DNA of 64,000 bases from Mesorhizobium amorphae (GCF_014843845.1 NZ_JHQS01000017.1:299783-363782), one strand, 5' to 3'; shown: positions 26,423-37,655, counted from the stretch's first letter. The notes: a model not told the origin generated them from the letters alone. Made by a program: numbers and translations.

Positions 26423-26592
26423 CGGGACAGCACCCCCCTCTGCCTTGCCAGGCATCTCCCCCTCAAGGGGGGAGATTGGACGTCACCGCAGCCTTCGCCA
26501 ATCTTCGACGTTGCAGGAATGGCTGGAGCGACGAAGCTGCTAATCTCCCCCTTGAGGGGGAGATGGCCGGCAGGCCAGAGGGGGGTGTGACG
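26423..26592. repeat. Family-2 palindromic intergenic repeat
   Basis: Left end CCCCCCTCTG/GGCATCTCCCCCT and right end GGGGGAGATG/CAGAGGGGGG are complementary. They carry inner hairpins of CTCCCCCTCAAGGGGGGAG type. Another full copy is at 47486, and half copies occur around 42140-42330. Confidence 0.8.
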
Positions 26593-26614
26593 GAACGCTA
26601 CTTACGCAGTCCGT

Positions 26615-27322
26615 TCACCCCCCGCCGCCCACCCGCAGCCACAACGCCTTTTCGCCGAGCGTAGCGACAAGGCCGGCATGGGCCGTCCGATCCGCCTCGG
26701 TCAGGCGCGGCGGCAGGGCGATTGGTCTGGCGGCAATGGTGATGTCGATGTCTGCCACATCGCCGGAGCCGTTGACCTGCACCGCCACCGTGTCGAGGAT
26801 GAGGGCCGCCTGCTTGCCGCCGATGAGCTCGATATAGACTTCGGCCAGCAGTTCCGAATCGAGAAGGGCGCCGTGCTTGGTGCGGTGGCCGTTGTCGATG
26901 CCGTAACGCCGGCAGAGCGCATCCAGCGAATTAGGCCCCATCGGATGCTTGCGGCGCGCCAGCGCCAGCGTGTCGACGACACGGCCGGGATCGATAACGG
27001 GATGGTCTAGCCGGCCGAATTCGAGATTGAGGAAACCGATATCGAAATTGGCGTTGTGGGCGACGAGCTTGGCGCCGTCGGTGAAGGCCAGCCACTCGTC
27101 GGCGATTTCGGAAAAAGTCGGCTTGCCGACCAGATCGGCCGCGCTGATGCCGTGGACGGCCTGCGCTTCGTGATGGATCGCCCTGCCTTGCGGGTTGATG
27201 AACCTGTGGAAGGTGCGGCCGGTCGGGAAGCGGTTGACCAGCTCGACGCCGCCAAGCTCGATGACGCGGTCCTCGCGCGTGTCGAGGCCGGTGGTTTCCG
27301 TATCGAAGATGATCTCGCGCAT
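26615..27322 (-). CDS. dnaQ: DNA polymerase III epsilon subunit (proofreading exonuclease)
   Basis: The 235-residue protein has DEDDh exonuclease motifs: FDTETTGLD (ExoI), VAHNANFDIGFLN (ExoII) and HRTKHGALLDS (ExoIII). It provides 3'-5' proofreading in the replisome. It is the last gene of the minus-strand run from the replication origin, and a palindromic repeat separates it from coaE. Confidence 0.95.
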   Translation of the reverse strand: MREIIFDTETTGLDTREDRVIELGGVELVNRFPTGRTFHRFINPQGRAIHHEAQAVHGISAADLVGKPTFSEIADEWLAFTDGAKLVAHNANFDIGFLNLEFGRLDHPVIDPGRVVDTLALARRKHPMGPNSLDALCRRYGIDNGHRTKHGALLDSELLAEVYIELIGGKQAALILDTVAVQVNGSGDVADIDITIAARPIALPPRLTEADRTAHAGLVATLGEKALWLRVGGGG

Positions 27323-27396
27323 CGAATCAGTCCGCTCTAAAGGAGCAGAATCCTACACCGGAACAAAATGGCAATGGGGCAATGCTGACGGCCTAC

Positions 27397-27500
27397 GCAT
27401 GATCCGCGAAAATCGGAACCGATTTTCGGAAAAGGATCATGCGCAAAATCAAAGTGCTACAGCGTCCTTTGCGCGTCCAAATGGACGCGCGGCGCTGTAG
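27397..27500. repeat. Nested-palindrome intergenic repeat
   Basis: The first cruciform has GCATGATCC/GGATCATGC arms around CGAAAATCGG/CCGATTTTCG. The second has CTACAGCG/CGCTGTAG arms around GCGCGTCC/GGACGCGC. It sits between coaE and dnaQ. This type is widespread in rhizobial intergenic DNA. Confidence 0.7.
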
Positions 27501-27502
27501 TG

Positions 27503-28108
27503 TCAGGAGCCTGCCCTGCCGGACTGATCCCCGGAGAGTTCGGCGATGATCGCGTTGACCGCGGCCCGCGCGGCCTCAAAGCCCTCACCGGTGTCGATGA
27601 CGAAATCGGCCTGCTTGCGCTTTTCGGCATCGGGAACCTGCTTGGCCAGGATCGCCGCCAGCTTTTCTTCGCTCATGCCGGGCCGCGCCAGCACGCGGGC
27701 GCGCTGGATTTCTGGCGGCGCGGTGACGACCACGACCTTGTCGACGCGGTTTCGCCCGCCGGTTTCGAACAAGAGCGGAATGTCGAGCACCGCAATCGGT
27801 GCGCCGGTGGCGCGGTGCCTGGCCAGAAAGGCGTCGGCGTCGGCGCGAACCAACGGATGGACGATCGCTTCCAGCGTCTTCAGCGCGGCGGCGTCGCCAA
27901 GCACGCGTCCGGCGAGCTTGGTACGGTCGACCACCCCGGACACGGTGGTCCCGGGAAAGGCCGCCTCGACCAGCGGGGCGGCCTTGCCGGCATAGAGACG
28001 ATGCACCGTCTCGTCGGAATCATGCACCGGCACGCCGGCGTCGGCGAACATTTTTGCGGTCGTCGACTTACCCATGCCGATCGATCCGGTGAGGCCGAGC
28101 ACGATCAT
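27503..28108 (-). CDS. coaE: Dephospho-CoA kinase
   Basis: The 201-residue protein has P-loop [13 protein letters not shown] at the N-terminus and [10 protein letters not shown]. It carries out the last step of coenzyme A synthesis. Its ATG overlaps the aroE stop by 4 nt. The order maf-aroE-coaE-dnaQ is conserved near the alphaproteobacterial origin. Confidence 0.95.
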   Translation of the reverse strand: MIVLGLTGSIGMGKSTTAKMFADAGVPVHDSDETVHRLYAGKAAPLVEAAFPGTTVSGVVDRTKLAGRVLGDAAALKTLEAIVHPLVRADADAFLARHRATGAPIAVLDIPLLFETGGRNRVDKVVVVTAPPEIQRARVLARPGMSEEKLAAILAKQVPDAEKRKQADFVIDTGEGFEAARAAVNAIIAELSGDQSGRAGS

Positions 28109-28947
28109 TGTTTGGCGCCAATGTCAGTGACGATCATTTGCCGGAGTTCTGCCGTTACCTCCGGCCTGATGCCGAACCAGCGCTCGAAGCCCGGCACGGC
28201 CTGATGCAAGAGCATCCCAAGCCCGTCGACCGTCGTGAGATTTCTTGCGCGCGCCGCGGCGAGCAGCGGCGTCTCCAGCGGCACGTAAACAATGTCGGTG
28301 ACGATGGCATGGTCCGGCAATACAGCCGGATCGGCGGCGAGTGCCTCGTTGCCATGCATGCCGAGCGCCGTGGTGTTGATGAGCAGGCCGGCATCCATGA
28401 GCAATTCGCCGGTCGCTTCCACGCCATGGGCGGAGACGCCGGCGCCGAAGCGGCGAGCCAACTCCTGCGCTCTCGCAAGCGTCCGGTTGACGATGCGGAT
28501 GTCGCTGACACCGCGCTCGACCAGCGCATGGATGACGGCACGCGAAGCACCGCCGGCGCCGAGCACCACGGCCGGACCATTTTCTGGCCAGCCCGGCGCG
28601 CGCTGGTCGAGATTGGCGGCAAAGCCATGGGCGTCGGTGTTGCCGCCCCACAAGGCGCCATCCTCGAACCACAGCGTGTTGACGGCACCGATCGCTTCGG
28701 CCGCCTCGTCACGTCGGTCGACCAGCGCGAAGGCGGCCTCCTTGTGCGGAATGGTGACGTTGCCGCCGCTGTACCCGTTGTCGCGCAGCGTGCTCAGAAA
28801 GGCGCCGAAATCCTCCGGCTCGACGTCGATCGCCTGGTAGCTGCCGTCGATGCCGTATTCTTCCAGCCAGTGGCCATGGATCTTCGGCGACCGCGAATGC
28901 GCGATCGGATGTCCGGTGACGAAAGCTTTTTTCGACGTCTCAGCCAT
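28105..28947 (-). CDS. aroE: Shikimate dehydrogenase
   Basis: The 280-residue protein has the shikimate-binding [12 protein letters not shown] and NVTIPHKE with catalytic lysine, and the NADP motif [11 protein letters not shown]. It reduces 3-dehydroshikimate in aromatic amino-acid synthesis. ATG 28947 overlaps the end of maf by 8 nt. The longer open frame upstream is the maf shadow. Confidence 0.95.
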   Translation of the reverse strand: MAETSKKAFVTGHPIAHSRSPKIHGHWLEEYGIDGSYQAIDVEPEDFGAFLSTLRDNGYSGGNVTIPHKEAAFALVDRRDEAAEAIGAVNTLWFEDGALWGGNTDAHGFAANLDQRAPGWPENGPAVVLGAGGASRAVIHALVERGVSDIRIVNRTLARAQELARRFGAGVSAHGVEATGELLMDAGLLINTTALGMHGNEALAADPAVLPDHAIVTDIVYVPLETPLLAAARARNLTTVDGLGMLLHQAVPGFERWFGIRPEVTAELRQMIVTDIGAKQ

Positions 28948-29533
28948 CGATGGCTCCGAGCTCGCGCAATTTCGCCAGAACGGGCAGCAGCGGCAGGCCG
29001 ACAATGGTAAAGTAGTCGCCCTCGATCTTTTCGAACAGCTGGATGCCTTCGCCCTCGATCTGGTAGGCGCCGACGCTGGAAAGCGCCTTGGCGCCGACAC
29101 GCGCCAGATGGCGGCCGATGAAGGCCGGGTCGAGCTTGCGCATGGTGAGACTCGCGACACCGACGTGACGCCACAGAACCTCACCGTTGCGGCAGAGCAC
29201 GGCGGCACTGTTGAGCTGATGCGTCTTGCCCGACAAAGCTAGGAGATGTCTCCGCGCGCTTTCCATGTCGGCCGGCTTGTGGAAGACCTCGTCGCCGAGC
29301 GACAGCGTCTGATCGCAGCCGAGCACCAGCGCGCCGGGCTTGCGTTCGCTGACTTCGGTTGCCTTGGCTTCGGCGAGGATCGAAGCGACATCTTCCGGCG
29401 AGACGCCTTTCAGCGGGGCCTCGAGTGCCCGCTCGTCGACATCGGCCGGCACCGCCTCGATATCGAGGCCGGCATTGACGAGCATCGCCTTGCGGTACGG
29501 ACTGCCCGAAGCGAGGATGATTTTCTCGGCCAT
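28940..29533 (-). CDS. maf: Maf-family nucleotide pyrophosphatase
   Basis: The 197-residue protein starts with the Maf motif [13 protein letters not shown] and has CDQTLSL and KTHQLNSA. Maf proteins hydrolyse non-canonical or canonical nucleoside triphosphates and can affect division. It is coupled to aroE by overlap and follows PPSR by 42 nt. Confidence 0.93.
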   Translation of the reverse strand: MAEKIILASGSPYRKAMLVNAGLDIEAVPADVDERALEAPLKGVSPEDVASILAEAKATEVSERKPGALVLGCDQTLSLGDEVFHKPADMESARRHLLALSGKTHQLNSAAVLCRNGEVLWRHVGVASLTMRKLDPAFIGRHLARVGAKALSSVGAYQIEGEGIQLFEKIEGDYFTIVGLPLLPVLAKLRELGAIDG

Positions 29534-29575
29534 GATTTTCGCGCCACCCGCGTCCCGGTTTAACGGGGCAATGGG

Positions 29576-30397
29576 TTATCTGTTCTTGCCCCGCAGGGCA
29601 ACGATCGCCGCAGCCGTCTCCTCGATCGAGCGGCGGCTGACGTCGATCATTGGCCAGCCATGCCTGGTGCAGATCTGCCGGGCATAGGCGAGTTCCTCGG
29701 TGATGGCGGCGCGGTCGACATAGTCGGTCGCCTCATAAGAACTGGTGTTGCCGAGGACGCGGTTCTGGCGGACATGCGAGATGCGCTCGGCGGTGGCGAT
29801 CAGGCCAACGATCAAGGGCGTCTTGGCGTTGACCAGGCTCTCCGGCACCGGCACGCCGAGCACGATCGGGATGTTGGCGGTCTTGATGCCCCTGTTGGCG
29901 AGATAGATGCTGGTCGGCGTCTTCGAGGTGCGTGAGATGCCGATCAGCACGATGTCGGCGTCGTCCATATTGGCCGGCAGCTGGCCGTCATCATGCTCCA
30001 TGGTGAAGTTGAGTGCGTCGATGCGGCGGAAATATTCGGCGTCGAGCACATGCTGTGCGCCGACCCGCCGGCCGGCCGGCGTGCCGAGATAGGACTGGAA
30101 AACGGCAAGCACCGGCTCCAGCACCGAGACGCAAGGCAGGCCCATGGTCGCGCAGCGTTCGTCGATGCCGCGCGCCAGCTTCTGGTCGACGACGGTGTAG
30201 AGGATGATGCCCGGCTCCTCCTCGATGTCCTCGAACACCTTGGCCACCTGCTTTTCGGTGCGGATCAGCGGATAGATATGCTCGATGGCGCGCGCATCCT
30301 TGTATTGCGCGGAAGCCGCGCGGCCGGCGGCCAGCAGCGTCTCACCGGTGGCATCCGAGATCAGGTGAAGGTGAAAGAAGCTCTGGGGTTTGTTCAC
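29576..30397 (-). CDS. Pyruvate, phosphate dikinase regulatory protein (bifunctional kinase/pyrophosphorylase)
   Basis: The 273-residue DUF299 protein has [14 protein letters not shown] at the N-terminus and the P-loop-like [18 protein letters not shown]. It switches PPDK (or PEP synthase) on and off by ADP-dependent phosphorylation. The GTG start at 30397 was chosen by alignment to the family start; the open frame extends into the origin region without support. A weak DnaA-like box overlaps the start. Confidence 0.92.
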   Translation of the reverse strand: MNKPQSFFHLHLISDATGETLLAAGRAASAQYKDARAIEHIYPLIRTEKQVAKVFEDIEEEPGIILYTVVDQKLARGIDERCATMGLPCVSVLEPVLAVFQSYLGTPAGRRVGAQHVLDAEYFRRIDALNFTMEHDDGQLPANMDDADIVLIGISRTSKTPTSIYLANRGIKTANIPIVLGVPVPESLVNAKTPLIVGLIATAERISHVRQNRVLGNTSSYEATDYVDRAAITEELAYARQICTRHGWPMIDVSRRSIEETAAAIVALRGKNR

Positions 30398-30802
30398 AGG
30401 GTTTGGTTCCAGGCTGTGGGCGGATGTGGATAAACGGGGGTCGAGAAAACGGCCCGCGGAGAGGGACTGTATCAGATGGCAGTTTGTCCACAATTCGATG
30501 TGCTGTAGGCTTCGTCGGGCGGCTGGGGACAAGTCTGGGGACTGGCTTTTTCACCCTTCCTCCATCCACAGAGCCACTTTCCTTGCGCCGGCGTCAAGCC
30601 ATTGACTCCAGTCATGGATTCCAGGTCTTCCACAAAGTCCTGCAATCCCGATGGAGAAGCACGCGACAATATGCTGACTGGCCTTTTGGGCGGTCAGGCT
30701 GGACAGGTGCCAACCACCACAACCAACAGACTCTTAGAATCAGAAGATTCTTAGAAATAAGATATTTGATTTAGAAAGAGGCCCGGGAGAGGCGAACGCT
30801 GC
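30398..30802. other. Probable chromosomal replication origin (oriC)
   Basis: This is the 405-bp non-coding gap between the divergent PPSR and hemE genes. It holds a perfect DnaA box (TGTGGATAA, 30425-30433), a one-mismatch box (TTGTCCACA, 30484-30492), and two-mismatch boxes at 30524-30532, 30562-30570 and 30626-30634. An AT-rich tract at 30728-30779 could unwind. Five GANTC sites lie at 30604-30750. The origin of Caulobacter and of Sinorhizobium lies next to hemE, and genes on both sides here point away from the gap. Confidence 0.8.
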
Positions 30803-31828
30803 ATGCGGCACAAGCGGATCATGCTGGACGTACTGAAGGGCAGAGCGGTGTCTCCGCCACCGCTCTGGATGATGCGTCAGGCCGGGCGTTATCTGCCGGA
30901 GTATCGCGAGACCAGAAAGCGGGCCGGATCCTTCCTCGATCTTTGCTACAATCCGGATCTCGCCGTCGAGGTCACGCTGCAGCCAATCGAACGCTTCGGC
31001 TTCGATGCCTCGATCCTGTTCTCCGACATCCTAGTGGTGCCCAATGCGCTCGGGCGTGACGTGCGTTTCGAGGAGGGCCGCGGGCCTCTGCTGACGCCGA
31101 TCACGGCGGCGGAGATTTTGGCTCTGGAGAGCGAAACGTTTCACGTGAATCTCGAACCGGTCTACGAGACGGTGCGGCGTTTGCGGGCGAAACTGCCTGG
31201 TGAGACGACACTGATCGGCTTCTGCGGCGCGCCGTGGACGGTGGCGACCTACATGATTGCCGGTCATGGCACGCCCGACCAGGCGCCGGCGCGGCTGTTT
31301 GCCTATCGCGAGCCGGAAGCTTTCTCCCGACTGCTGAAAGTGCTGGCCGATTATTCGGCCGCCTATCTCATTCGCCAGATCGAAGCCGGCGCCGATGTCG
31401 TGCAGATTTTTGACTCCTGGTCCGGCGTGCTCGACGACGTCTCTTTCGAGGCTTTCTGCGTCGAGCCGGTTGCGGAGATCGTCAGACAGGTGAAGGCGGT
31501 CCATCCCGCGGTGCCGGTCATCGGCTTTCCGAAGGGTGCTGGAGAGCGTTATCGCGACTATCGGCAGAAGACTGGGATAACCGGGCTCGGCCTCGACTGG
31601 ACCGTGCCGCTGGGCATGGCGAAGGAGCTGCAAGCTGGTGGTGCTGTGCAGGGCAATCTCGATCCGTTGCGGCTGGTCGCGGGCGGCAAGGCTCTTGCCG
31701 ACGGCGTTGATGCTATCCTGAAGGCATTGGGCGACGGTCCGCTGATCTTCAATCTCGGCCATGGCATCACGCCGGAGACGCCGGTGGCGCATGTCGAGGC
31801 GATGGTGAAACTGGTGAGGACCCGCTGA
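30803..31828 (+). CDS. hemE: Uroporphyrinogen decarboxylase
   Basis: The 341-residue protein has the HemE signature [18 protein letters not shown] near the start, [12 protein letters not shown], and [13 protein letters not shown]. It converts uroporphyrinogen III to coproporphyrinogen III in haem synthesis. GGAGAGG lies about 10 nt before ATG 30803. It is the first gene right of the origin and overlaps hemJ by one base. Confidence 0.96.
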   Translation: MRHKRIMLDVLKGRAVSPPPLWMMRQAGRYLPEYRETRKRAGSFLDLCYNPDLAVEVTLQPIERFGFDASILFSDILVVPNALGRDVRFEEGRGPLLTPITAAEILALESETFHVNLEPVYETVRRLRAKLPGETTLIGFCGAPWTVATYMIAGHGTPDQAPARLFAYREPEAFSRLLKVLADYSAAYLIRQIEAGADVVQIFDSWSGVLDDVSFEAFCVEPVAEIVRQVKAVHPAVPVIGFPKGAGERYRDYRQKTGITGLGLDWTVPLGMAKELQAGGAVQGNLDPLRLVAGGKALADGVDAILKALGDGPLIFNLGHGITPETPVAHVEAMVKLVRTR

Positions 31829-32358
31829 TGGCCGACATGAGCAACAGCGCCGGTCAGGCAATGAAGCGCATGGCGATTGGTATCGCCGCCTTGGTCGTGT
31901 TGACCGCGCTGCTCTTTCTCGCGGCGCCAGACGGCTTCTATTCGTGGGCCAAGGCGATCCACGTTATCGCCGTCATCTCCTGGATGGCCGGCATGCTCTA
32001 TCTGCCGCGCCTCTTCGTCTATCACGTCGATGCCGAGAAGGGTTCTGTCCAGTCTGAGACCTTCAAGGTAATGGAGCGCCGGCTGCTGCGGGCGATCATC
32101 AATCCGGCAATGATCGTCAGCTGGGTGTTCGGCCTCTGGCTCGCCTGGAAAGGGTTTGGTTTTCAGGGCGGCTGGCTGCACGCCAAGATCGCCGCGGTGC
32201 TTTTGTTGTCGGGCCTGCACGGCTATCTCGCCGGCGCGGTGCGCAAATTCGCCGAGGACAAGAACGAAAAACCGGCGAGGCACTGGCGGATCGTCAACGA
32301 GATCCCCACATTGTTGATGATCGTCATCGTCGTCCTGGTCGTCGTGAAGCCTTTCTGA
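31828..32358 (+). CDS. hemJ: Protoporphyrinogen oxidase HemJ
   Basis: The 176-residue membrane protein has four hydrophobic helices and the HemJ motif KAIHVIAVISWMAGMLYLPRLFVYH, with the essential histidine H45. HemJ oxidises protoporphyrinogen IX in bacteria without HemY or HemG. ATG 31828 overlaps the hemE stop. Its place after hemE fits haem synthesis. Confidence 0.92.
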   Translation: MADMSNSAGQAMKRMAIGIAALVVLTALLFLAAPDGFYSWAKAIHVIAVISWMAGMLYLPRLFVYHVDAEKGSVQSETFKVMERRLLRAIINPAMIVSWVFGLWLAWKGFGFQGGWLHAKIAAVLLLSGLHGYLAGAVRKFAEDKNEKPARHWRIVNEIPTLLMIVIVVLVVVKPF

Positions 32359-32523
32359 CATCACGCCGACCCGCAAAAGGCGGCTTGCTCTTTCAACCGA
32401 CCGACGATACAAGACGGGTCTTCCTTCCCGTCATGCGCCGCCCCATTTTCGCTTTCGGCCGCGCCCGGCATTTGTCGCATCCCGCCGATTTTTTCTCCCC
32501 AAAGCCTACCCAGAGTCCATCTA

Positions 32524-33789
<1,266 letters not shown>

Positions 33790-33889
33790 TTGGTAGGGCG
33801 AGGAAGCACCCTGCCCTCGCCAAGGTCTGCGTTGGCCACTGCCCGTTGGTGACAGTGGCACGAAGGCTTGCAGCAAAATCGCAGAAGAC

Positions 33890-34067
33890 TGCGCTGCCCC
33901 TCATTGCCCTGCCGGGCATTTCTCCCCGTAAACGGGGAGAAAGAGGCTGACGGCGACCTCTGCACCTTTCCGCAACGCCTGTAGATGGTGAAACCGCCGA
34001 TGAGAGCGTCCCTCGTCCCGTTTACGGGGAGAGGATGCCGGCAGGCAGGTGAGGGGCAGCGCCGGCG
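33890..34067. repeat. Family-1 palindromic intergenic repeat
   Basis: Same architecture as the copy at 4123: GCTGCCCCTCA left end, GAGGGGCAGC right end, and inner CTCCCCGT...ACGGGGAG hairpins at both sides. It fills the space between the convergent rho and thioredoxin-domain genes and may end both transcripts. Confidence 0.8.
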
Positions 34068-34079
34068 CTTCGGCCAAAC

Positions 34080-36098
34080 CTACCGACGGCGCAACAACCG
34101 TTCCAGTTCATCCGGATCCGTGACCACCGGCAAACAAACCTGCCCGGTGCACAGCCAGGCGCCGGGCTTGTCGGTTGGTGGGAGCACCCCACCCGGCAAT
34201 GTCGGTCGATTCGCTTCCGTGCCGACCTGAACAACAATATCAACCCGCCTCGGATCGGGGTTTCGATTCGCAACCGGAACGAGGCTTGGACTCTCTATTG
34301 GATCGATGACGACCAGCTTCAGCGGCTCCAGCGCCAGCGCGCAGGCGTTGACGATGCCGGCCTGGCCATAGGCCTGTTGCGCCGCCCGGCCCATCGTGTG
34401 TTCTGCTGTTACCCAGGCCTTTTCCTGTAATGCGAGGTCACCCGTAACCGACGACAGTCGCACCAGGGCTTCGATGATCTGGCTCGAGGCCGACGGGATC
34501 GCATCGTCGACATCGCCGCGGATGCGGATCGGCACGTCGCCGCTATCCGAAGCGGTCAAGTAATAGCCGGTCCCCTCGCCGTCTTGATGCCAATCGTCGA
34601 GCTGGGTGACGAAATGCCTGGCCCGCTCGACATAGTTCGGATCGCCCGTGGCCTCGAACAGGGCAATCGCCGCATTGGCCATCGCGGCATAGTCGCTGGA
34701 CAACGCCGGGAACAGCTTTTTCCCGCCGAGCATGGAATGCGGCAAACGGCCTTCGTGGCTCGCTCCGGCTATATGGGAGAAAGCCTGCGCCGCCGCTTCG
34801 ATCCAGTCGCTGCGGGTCAGGGCGCGGCCTGCCTCGGCCAATGCCGCGATCATCAGGCCGTTCCAGTCGGTCAGCGCCTTGCCGTCGCGACCAGGCCTGA
34901 CGCGTTGTTCCCTGGCGGCGAGCAATATTTGCTTGAGTGAGGCCAGCTGGTCGTGGTCGGCGATGCTCAGGCTTTGCTGGGCCTCTGTCTGATGGATGAT
35001 TGGCTTGCCTTCCCAGCCATGCGGGGCGGAAAGCGTGAAGTAGTTGAAAAACAAAGCAGAATCGTCACCGAGCACGGAATCGATGTCGTCCTTGCTCCAG
35101 GTGTAGAAAAGCCCCTCCTCGCCATCGCTGTCGGCATCGAGGCTGGCGGCGAAGGCGCCGCCATCGACGCGCATTTCGCGCAGCAGCCATTCGACCGTGT
35201 CTTCGATTCGTAGCCGGAACAAATCGCTTCCGGTTGCGGCATAGGCCCAGTTGCACAGGCGGATGAGCTGGGCGTTGTCATAGAGCATCTTTTCGAAATG
35301 CGGCACCAGCCATTCGGCATCGGTCGAATAACGGCTCAACCCGCCGCCGACATGGTCGTAGATGCCGCCGGCCAGCATCTTTTCGAGGCTGAGCAGCACG
35401 GCATCGCGGTGCGACGCGGTGCCGTCGCGAAGCCAGGACATCCAGAGCGTATGCATGAACGGTGCGTTGGGGAATTTCGGCGCACCGCGCAAGCCCCCGA
35501 GATCCCTGTCGATCATGCCGTCGATGCGCCCGGCGAGGTCACTGAGCGTGTCGCGGTCGAGCACGGCCTTGCCGTGGGCGCCTGCCAGCCGCGCCTCGAC
35601 ATGGCTGGTCAGGCCGTCGGCGCTTTGAGCGAGGCTCTCTCGCTTTTCCCGCCAGGCCTTGTCGACTGCCTCCATCACCTGGATGAAGCCCGGGCGGCCG
35701 TAACGCGCATCGCGCGGAAAATAGGTGCCGCCCCAGAACGGCTTGCCGTCGGGTGTCAGGAACATGGTCAGCGGCCAGCCGCCCTGCTCGCCCATCGCAT
35801 GCAACGCCGCCATATAGATCTGGTCGATGTCCGGCCGCTCCTCGCGATCGACCTTGATATTGACGAACAGCCGGTTCATGACGGCGGCCACAGTGTCGTT
35901 CTCGAAGCTTTCATGCGCCATGACATGGCACCAGTGGCAGGCGGCGTAGCCGATCGACAGCAGGATCGGCCGCTCGAGGGCCTTTGCTTCGGCGAGTGCT
36001 GCAGGCGACCAGGCCCGCCAATGCACCGGATTGCCGCTATGCTGCTGCAGATAGGGGCTGGCCACTTCGGCCAGCAGGTTTTTGGCAGGCAAGGTCAA
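34080..36098 (-). CDS. Thioredoxin-domain protein of the DUF255/YyaL family
   Basis: The 672-residue protein has an N-terminal thioredoxin-like domain with the CHWC motif (GYAACHWCHVMAHESF, about residues 50-65). A long six-hairpin glycosidase-like region follows. This is the YyaL/SPATA20 layout. The biochemical role of the family is not established; it is cytoplasmic by sequence. It is divergent from mnmE, with about 70 nt between starts. Confidence 0.85.
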   Translation of the reverse strand: MTLPAKNLLAEVASPYLQQHSGNPVHWRAWSPAALAEAKALERPILLSIGYAACHWCHVMAHESFENDTVAAVMNRLFVNIKVDREERPDIDQIYMAALHAMGEQGGWPLTMFLTPDGKPFWGGTYFPRDARYGRPGFIQVMEAVDKAWREKRESLAQSADGLTSHVEARLAGAHGKAVLDRDTLSDLAGRIDGMIDRDLGGLRGAPKFPNAPFMHTLWMSWLRDGTASHRDAVLLSLEKMLAGGIYDHVGGGLSRYSTDAEWLVPHFEKMLYDNAQLIRLCNWAYAATGSDLFRLRIEDTVEWLLREMRVDGGAFAASLDADSDGEEGLFYTWSKDDIDSVLGDDSALFFNYFTLSAPHGWEGKPIIHQTEAQQSLSIADHDQLASLKQILLAAREQRVRPGRDGKALTDWNGLMIAALAEAGRALTRSDWIEAAAQAFSHIAGASHEGRLPHSMLGGKKLFPALSSDYAAMANAAIALFEATGDPNYVERARHFVTQLDDWHQDGEGTGYYLTASDSGDVPIRIRGDVDDAIPSASSQIIEALVRLSSVTGDLALQEKAWVTAEHTMGRAAQQAYGQAGIVNACALALEPLKLVVIDPIESPSLVPVANRNPDPRRVDIVVQVGTEANRPTLPGGVLPPTDKPGAWLCTGQVCLPVVTDPDELERLLRRR

Positions 36099-36168
36099 CG
36101 GGCAAGCTCGGTTGCTGGGAAGCCGGGGCGGTTCATTGAAAGCTAGGGCGGTTCAGCAGAGCGGGCAA

Positions 36169-37494
36169 ATGATTTCAGCTCAGTCCATTGTTGCGCTTTC
36201 CAGCGGACGCCTGCCCTCCGGCATCGCCGTGATCCGTATTTCCGGTCCGCAGACTCGATTCGTGGTCGAAACGATTGCTGGCGGTAAGGTTAAGGACCGC
36301 GTCGCGGTCCTGCGCAAGTTCCGGGCGAACGACGGATCGGTGATCGACAATGGCCTGGTTCTGCTTTTCCCGGGTCCTGGAAGCTTCACCGGCGAAGATG
36401 TCGCCGAATTCCATGTTCATGGCGGTCGCGCCGTGGCCATGAAAATGCTGGAGACGATCGCCGGCTTCGACGGCGTCCGGCATGCCGAGCCCGGCGAGTT
36501 CACACGCCGCGCCTTTCTCAACGGCAAACTCGATCTGGTTGAGACGGAGGCGCTGGCCGATCTCGTCAATGCCGAGACCGAAGCTCAGCGGCGCTTTGCC
36601 GTGCAGAATGCCGAAGGCGCGCAGAGCGCGCTCTACTCGAGCTGGCGCCGGCGGCTGATCCATGCGCGCGCCATGATCGAGGCCGAGATCGATTTTGCTG
36701 ACGAGGACGACGTGCCCGGCTCTGTTTCGGATGCGGTCTGGTCGGATGTCCGCGCGATGGTCGGCGAGATCGGTCAGCACATCGACGGCTTTCACGCCGC
36801 AGAGATCATCCGCGATGGGTTCGAGGTCGTCATCCTCGGCGCGCCCAATGCTGGCAAGTCCAGCCTGTTCAACGCGCTGGCCCGGCGCGAGGCGGCGATC
36901 GTGACGGATGAACCCGGCACGACGCGTGATCTGCTCGAAGTGGTTCTGGACCTGAAGGGAATGCGGGTCAGGATCACGGATACGGCGGGATTGCGCGAAG
37001 CGCCCGGCAAGGTAGAGGCGATCGGCATCGAGAAGGCCCGGGCGAAGGCGCGCGGTGCGGATTTGCTGCTGTTGCTCGAGGATATGGTCGATCCAGTCGA
37101 CGCGGGGGCGGTGCCATCCGACGCGCCGATGCTAAGGATCGGAACGAAGGCCGATCTGGTTGGGGGCCAGCGTCTGGCGAGCCGGTCGAAGGACTACGAT
37201 GCGGCCATCTCGACCAGGGACGGCACCGGGTTGGCGGATCTGCTGGACGAGATCGGCCGCCGCACGGCTGCGGAGATCGGCAACGCCGGCGATATCCTGC
37301 CGTCGCGATTGAGGCACGTGGAGTTGCTAAACGAGACAAGGGGGTTCTTGACCTCGGCCCTGTCGGGGCACGGCCAGGAATTACGGGCTGAGGAGCTGCG
37401 CCTGGCTGCGGATCGGCTCGGCCGAATCGTCGGCGCGGTCGATGTTGAGGACTTGCTCGACGTGATCTTTTCGCAGTTCTGTATTGGGAAATGA
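36169..37494 (+). CDS. mnmE: tRNA modification GTPase MnmE
   Basis: The 441-residue protein has the N-terminal formyl-THF-binding domain and a G domain inserted in a helical domain: G1 GAPNAGKSSL, G2 EPGTTRD, G3 DTAGLRE. It ends in the diagnostic C-terminal FCIGK. With MnmG it makes the 5-carboxymethylaminomethyl group on wobble uridine 34. ATG 36169 is chosen from the conserved start SAQSIVALSSG; upstream frame is unsupported. Confidence 0.96.
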   Translation: MISAQSIVALSSGRLPSGIAVIRISGPQTRFVVETIAGGKVKDRVAVLRKFRANDGSVIDNGLVLLFPGPGSFTGEDVAEFHVHGGRAVAMKMLETIAGFDGVRHAEPGEFTRRAFLNGKLDLVETEALADLVNAETEAQRRFAVQNAEGAQSALYSSWRRRLIHARAMIEAEIDFADEDDVPGSVSDAVWSDVRAMVGEIGQHIDGFHAAEIIRDGFEVVILGAPNAGKSSLFNALARREAAIVTDEPGTTRDLLEVVLDLKGMRVRITDTAGLREAPGKVEAIGIEKARAKARGADLLLLLEDMVDPVDAGAVPSDAPMLRIGTKADLVGGQRLASRSKDYDAAISTRDGTGLADLLDEIGRRTAAEIGNAGDILPSRLRHVELLNETRGFLTSALSGHGQELRAEELRLAADRLGRIVGAVDVEDLLDVIFSQFCIGK

Positions 37495-37507
37495 CTCACG
37501 TGAAACA
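37492..37507. other. parS-like site 1
   Basis: TGACTCACGTGAAACA differs from the palindrome TGTTTCACGTGAAACA at two positions. It overlaps the mnmE stop codon. Sites of this form bind ParB for chromosome segregation; parA and parB lie 3 kb downstream. Confidence 0.7.
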
Positions 37508-37525
37508 TTGCGATACGGCGGCGGG

Positions 37526-37541
37526 TGATTCACGTGAAACA
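37526..37541. other. parS-like site 2
   Basis: TGATTCACGTGAAACA differs from the parS palindrome at one position. It lies in the short gap between mnmE and mnmG. Confidence 0.85.
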
Positions 37542-37565
37542 CGGGGGGCATTGGCACTGCAGGAT

Positions 37566-37581
37566 TGTTTCACGTGAAACG
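37566..37581. other. parS-like site 3
   Basis: TGTTTCACGTGAAACG differs from the parS palindrome only at the last position. It is the third copy in 90 bp before mnmG. Confidence 0.88.
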
Positions 37582-37655
37582 ACTCGCCTTGCAACCTTGA
37601 CAGCGGAGGCTCTCGGGGACATGTCTCCGGCAACTTCAGAATCTGGAATCGTAAA

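Noticed and set aside
30398..30802. 5' extension of the PPSR frame into the origin gap
   Set aside because: The conserved N-terminus begins at GTG 30397; the extra residues are unlike the family and cover DnaA boxes.
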